Shown here: positions 22,187 through 23,839 of the stretch, piece by piece
Layout of the letters: each line of letters opens with the position of its first letter
Numbering within the stretch: the first letter of the stretch is position 1
Source of the DNA: Thermohalobaculum sp038524325
GTDB lineage: Bacteria > Pseudomonadota > Alphaproteobacteria > Rhodobacterales > Rhodobacteraceae
Direction: 5' to 3'
Length of the DNA: 23,839 nt
Assembly: GCA_038524325.1 (NCBI GenBank)
Contig: JBCBIS010000045.1
Coordinates: 1 to 23,839 of the forward strand
The notes under the pieces: model-generated
Told to the model about the DNA's origin: nothing
What the model saw: only the letters and a program-made list of their open reading frames with translations
Databases searched by the model: none
Translations under genes and position numbers: made by a program

Positions 22187-22966
22187 ATGACGCTCACCGA
22201 CGCATCCGACAGCAAACCCGCCAAACCGGTCATTCGAGAGATCACCACCGAAGATGTGCGCGCGGCACTCTCCGCCGGCTTTGCCGATTTTCGCCGGGCG
22301 CCGATGCATGGCATGTTCTTTGGCCTGATCTTTTCGCTCATCGGCATCGCCATCGCCTATCTGTTCCTCGTGCTCGGCTCTTCGAGCTGGATCTTGCCGC
22401 TTGCCGCAGGCTTTCCGCTGATCGGGCCCTTCGCGGCGATCGGCCTCTACGAGATTTCGCGCAGGCTGGAGGCGGGCGAGCCCCTGGACTGGCCCGGAAT
22501 CCTGGGCGCAGTCATGCGCAGCGGGCGCACGCAATTGCCGTCCTACGCCTTCGTCGTCCTCTTTATCTACATGGTCTGGGTCTATCTGGCCCATTTGATC
22601 TTCGCCCTATCCTTTGGAATTTCCGCGCTGACGAATGTGTCGAGCTCGTTCGAGATCCTCCTCACCCCGAACGGCATCATCATGCTGTTGATCGGAACCG
22701 TCGTTGGCGGGGCGGTTGCTGCGCTTTTGTTCGCGATTTCGGTGATCTCGGTGCCGCTGATGCTGGACCGCGACATCGACATCGTGACCGCCATGGTCAC
22801 ATCGGTGCAGGCTGTGTCGAAAAACTTGAAGCCGATGGTGACCTGGGCAGCGATCCTGGCGGTGGCAAGCGCGGTGGCCATGCTGCCCTTGTTCCTTGGC
22901 ATGGTGCTGGTGTTCCCGGTGCTTGGCCATACGTCCTGGCATCTCTACCGGCGCACGATCGCTTAG
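22187..22966 (+). CDS. DUF2189 integral membrane protein
   Basis: A 259-residue protein with a ~45-residue polar N-terminus (IREITTEDVRAALSAGFADFRRAPMHG) followed by five or six hydrophobic segments: around GLIFSLIGIAIAYLFLVLG, WILPLAAGFPLIGPFAAIGLYEIS, YAFVVLFIYMVWVYLAHLIFAL, IIMLLIGTVVGGAVAALLFAISVI and WAAILAVASAVAMLPLFLGMVLVF, ending LGHTSWHLYRR. This pattern and the terminal GHTSWHLYR are typical of DUF2189 (cytochrome c oxidase subunit I-like by annotation, function unknown). ATG 22187 is chosen over a TTG at 22142 because AGGGAGG precedes it. A weak promoter-like pair (CTGACA at 22111, GCTATC at 22133) lies upstream. It is divergent from xsc over 221 nt that otherwise shows nothing recognisable. 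Confidence 0.85.
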   Translation: MTLTDASDSKPAKPVIREITTEDVRAALSAGFADFRRAPMHGMFFGLIFSLIGIAIAYLFLVLGSSSWILPLAAGFPLIGPFAAIGLYEISRRLEAGEPLDWPGILGAVMRSGRTQLPSYAFVVLFIYMVWVYLAHLIFALSFGISALTNVSSSFEILLTPNGIIMLLIGTVVGGAVAALLFAISVISVPLMLDRDIDIVTAMVTSVQAVSKNLKPMVTWAAILAVASAVAMLPLFLGMVLVFPVLGHTSWHLYRRTIA

Positions 22967-22981
22967 GGAGAGGCTCCGGCG

Positions 22982-23839
22982 TCAGGCGCCGGTGCGGATC
23001 ATCTCCGCCGTCTTCTCCCCGATCATCAGAGTGGCGGCGTTGGTGTTGGCGGAGGGCATGGTCGGCATGATCGAGGCATCGGCGACCCGCAAAGCGTCGA
23101 TGCCGCGCACGCGCAACCGGTCATCCACCACCGCGCTCGGATCGCCCTGGGGGCCCATGCGGCAGGTCCCCATCATGTGAAAGGTGGTGGTGCCACGCTC
23201 TCTCGCGGTGGCGAGCAGGTCGCCATCCGATTGCACCGCATCGCCGGGATAGATCTCGCCCGCGAAGAACGGCGCCATGGGTGCGGTGCGCAGGATCCGC
23301 CGCGCCAGGCGCAGGCCCGCCAGCAGCACGCGGCGATCCCGTTCCTCGGCGAGGTAATTCGGCTGGATCGCCGGTTTCTCGAACGGATTGGCGCTGCGCG
23401 CACGGACCCATCCCAGGCTCTCGGGCCGCTGCTGCCAGGCCGCGATGGTCATGCCCGGCTGGTCATCCAGGGTCGATTGATGCCCCTCCTTATAGCTGGC
23501 GGGCATGAAGGTGATCTGCAGATCGTTCACATCCAGAACGGAGTCGGACCGGGCGAAGGCATAGCAGGCCGTCGCCGGCAGGCTGAGGATCGAGGGGCGG
23601 CCGATCAGCCATTTTCCGACCTCCTCAGCAAAGGCCCAGCCACGGGCACGTTCGTTGAAGGTCTCCGCCCCTTTCACCCGGGCCGAGAAGCGCGGTGTGT
23701 AGTGGTCGCGCAGGTTCGCGCCGACGCCCGGCAGCGCGTGGCGCACCGGCACACCGATCTCTGCCAGATGGCTCGGATCGCCGATCCCCGACACTTGGAG
23801 CAGCTGCGGCGAGTTGATGACCCCGCCGCAGAGGATGAC
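22982..23839 (-). CDS. GMC oxidoreductase (choline dehydrogenase-like), 5' part outside the window
   Basis: About 285 C-terminal residues of a FAD-dependent glucose-methanol-choline oxidoreductase; the frame runs off the right edge without a start. The GMC second signature is at the edge (GGVINSPQLLQVSGIGDP). The C-terminal domain carries the catalytic His in TTTFHMMGTCRMG and the FAD/active-site segment VADASIMPTMPSANTNAATLMIGEKTAEMI; the second catalytic position is Asn, as in choline dehydrogenase and many alcohol oxidoreductases. It oxidises a primary alcohol, perhaps of a choline-like or aliphatic substrate; which one is not readable. The FAD-binding GxGxxG N-terminus is missing only because of the window boundary. 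It converges on the DUF2189 gene with a 15-nt gap. Confidence 0.92.
   Translation of the reverse strand, partial: VILCGGVINSPQLLQVSGIGDPSHLAEIGVPVRHALPGVGANLRDHYTPRFSARVKGAETFNERARGWAFAEEVGKWLIGRPSILSLPATACYAFARSDSVLDVNDLQITFMPASYKEGHQSTLDDQPGMTIAAWQQRPESLGWVRARSANPFEKPAIQPNYLAEERDRRVLLAGLRLARRILRTAPMAPFFAGEIYPGDAVQSDGDLLATARERGTTTFHMMGTCRMGPQGDPSAVVDDRLRVRGIDALRVADASIMPTMPSANTNAATLMIGEKTAEMIRTGA

Noticed and set aside
22976..22992. Terminator hairpin (CCGGCG/CGCCGG) between the DUF2189 and GMC genes
   Set aside because: The stem is only 6 bp, lacks a T-tract and overlaps the GMC stop region.

Overview
The window is GC-rich DNA with tightly packed operons, long antisense shadow reading frames and Shine-Dalgarno-led starts. 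Gene content (sulfoacetaldehyde acetyltransferase Xsc, a DoeA-type hydrolase, a BetC-like sulfatase, a Rieske oxygenase of the quaternary-amine type, several enolase-superfamily enzymes, a GMC oxidoreductase, a SprA-type metalloprotease) points to a marine alphaproteobacterium, most likely the Roseobacter group of Rhodobacterales. No rRNA, tRNA, CRISPR array, insertion sequence or prophage gene was seen.

Layout. (1) 1-3370, plus strand: the 3' part of a TPR protein, then a cytoplasmic sulfatase translationally coupled to an L-carnitine-3-dehydrogenase-like enzyme. (2) 3371-3802: a convergent intergenic region rich in perfect inverted repeats, including a 107-nt element that can fold as a 24-bp stem closing three hairpins. 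(3) 13283 down to 3803, minus strand: one long catabolic cluster in the order RpiR regulator (broken by a frameshift), Rieske oxygenase, Asp/Glu-racemase-fold protein, sulfotransferase, MDR dehydrogenase, three different enolase-superfamily enzymes, class III (GSA-type) aminotransferase. Most junctions are overlaps or gaps of 1-15 nt; the exception is a 115-nt gap holding a long palindrome. (4) 13456-16065, plus: a NIT-PAS-HAMP chemoreceptor divergent from the regulator, followed by a decayed reading frame. (5) 16646-18615, plus: HpcH/HpaI aldolase coupled to a DoeA (ectoine hydrolase)-family protein. (6) 18612-23839: a hotdog thioesterase (-), SprA-family metalloprotease (+), a terminator, xsc (-), a DUF2189-type membrane protein (+), and the 3' part of a GMC oxidoreductase (-).

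How the genes may work together. The middle enolase-superfamily gene (6307-7413) strongly resembles cis-3-hydroxy-L-proline dehydratase, and the Rieske protein has a Glu at the bridging position, as in carnitine/betaine-type oxygenases. The best hypothesis for the minus-strand cluster is therefore catabolism of an N-methylated cyclic amino acid (a hydroxyproline-betaine-like compound): demethylation by the Rieske enzyme, epimerisation or dehydration by the enolase-family enzymes, then reduction and transamination. This is inference. No transporter, Rieske reductase or ketimine reductase lies in the window, so the pathway would need partners elsewhere. The sulfatase, sulfotransferase and Xsc suggest a separate or overlapping organosulfur theme.
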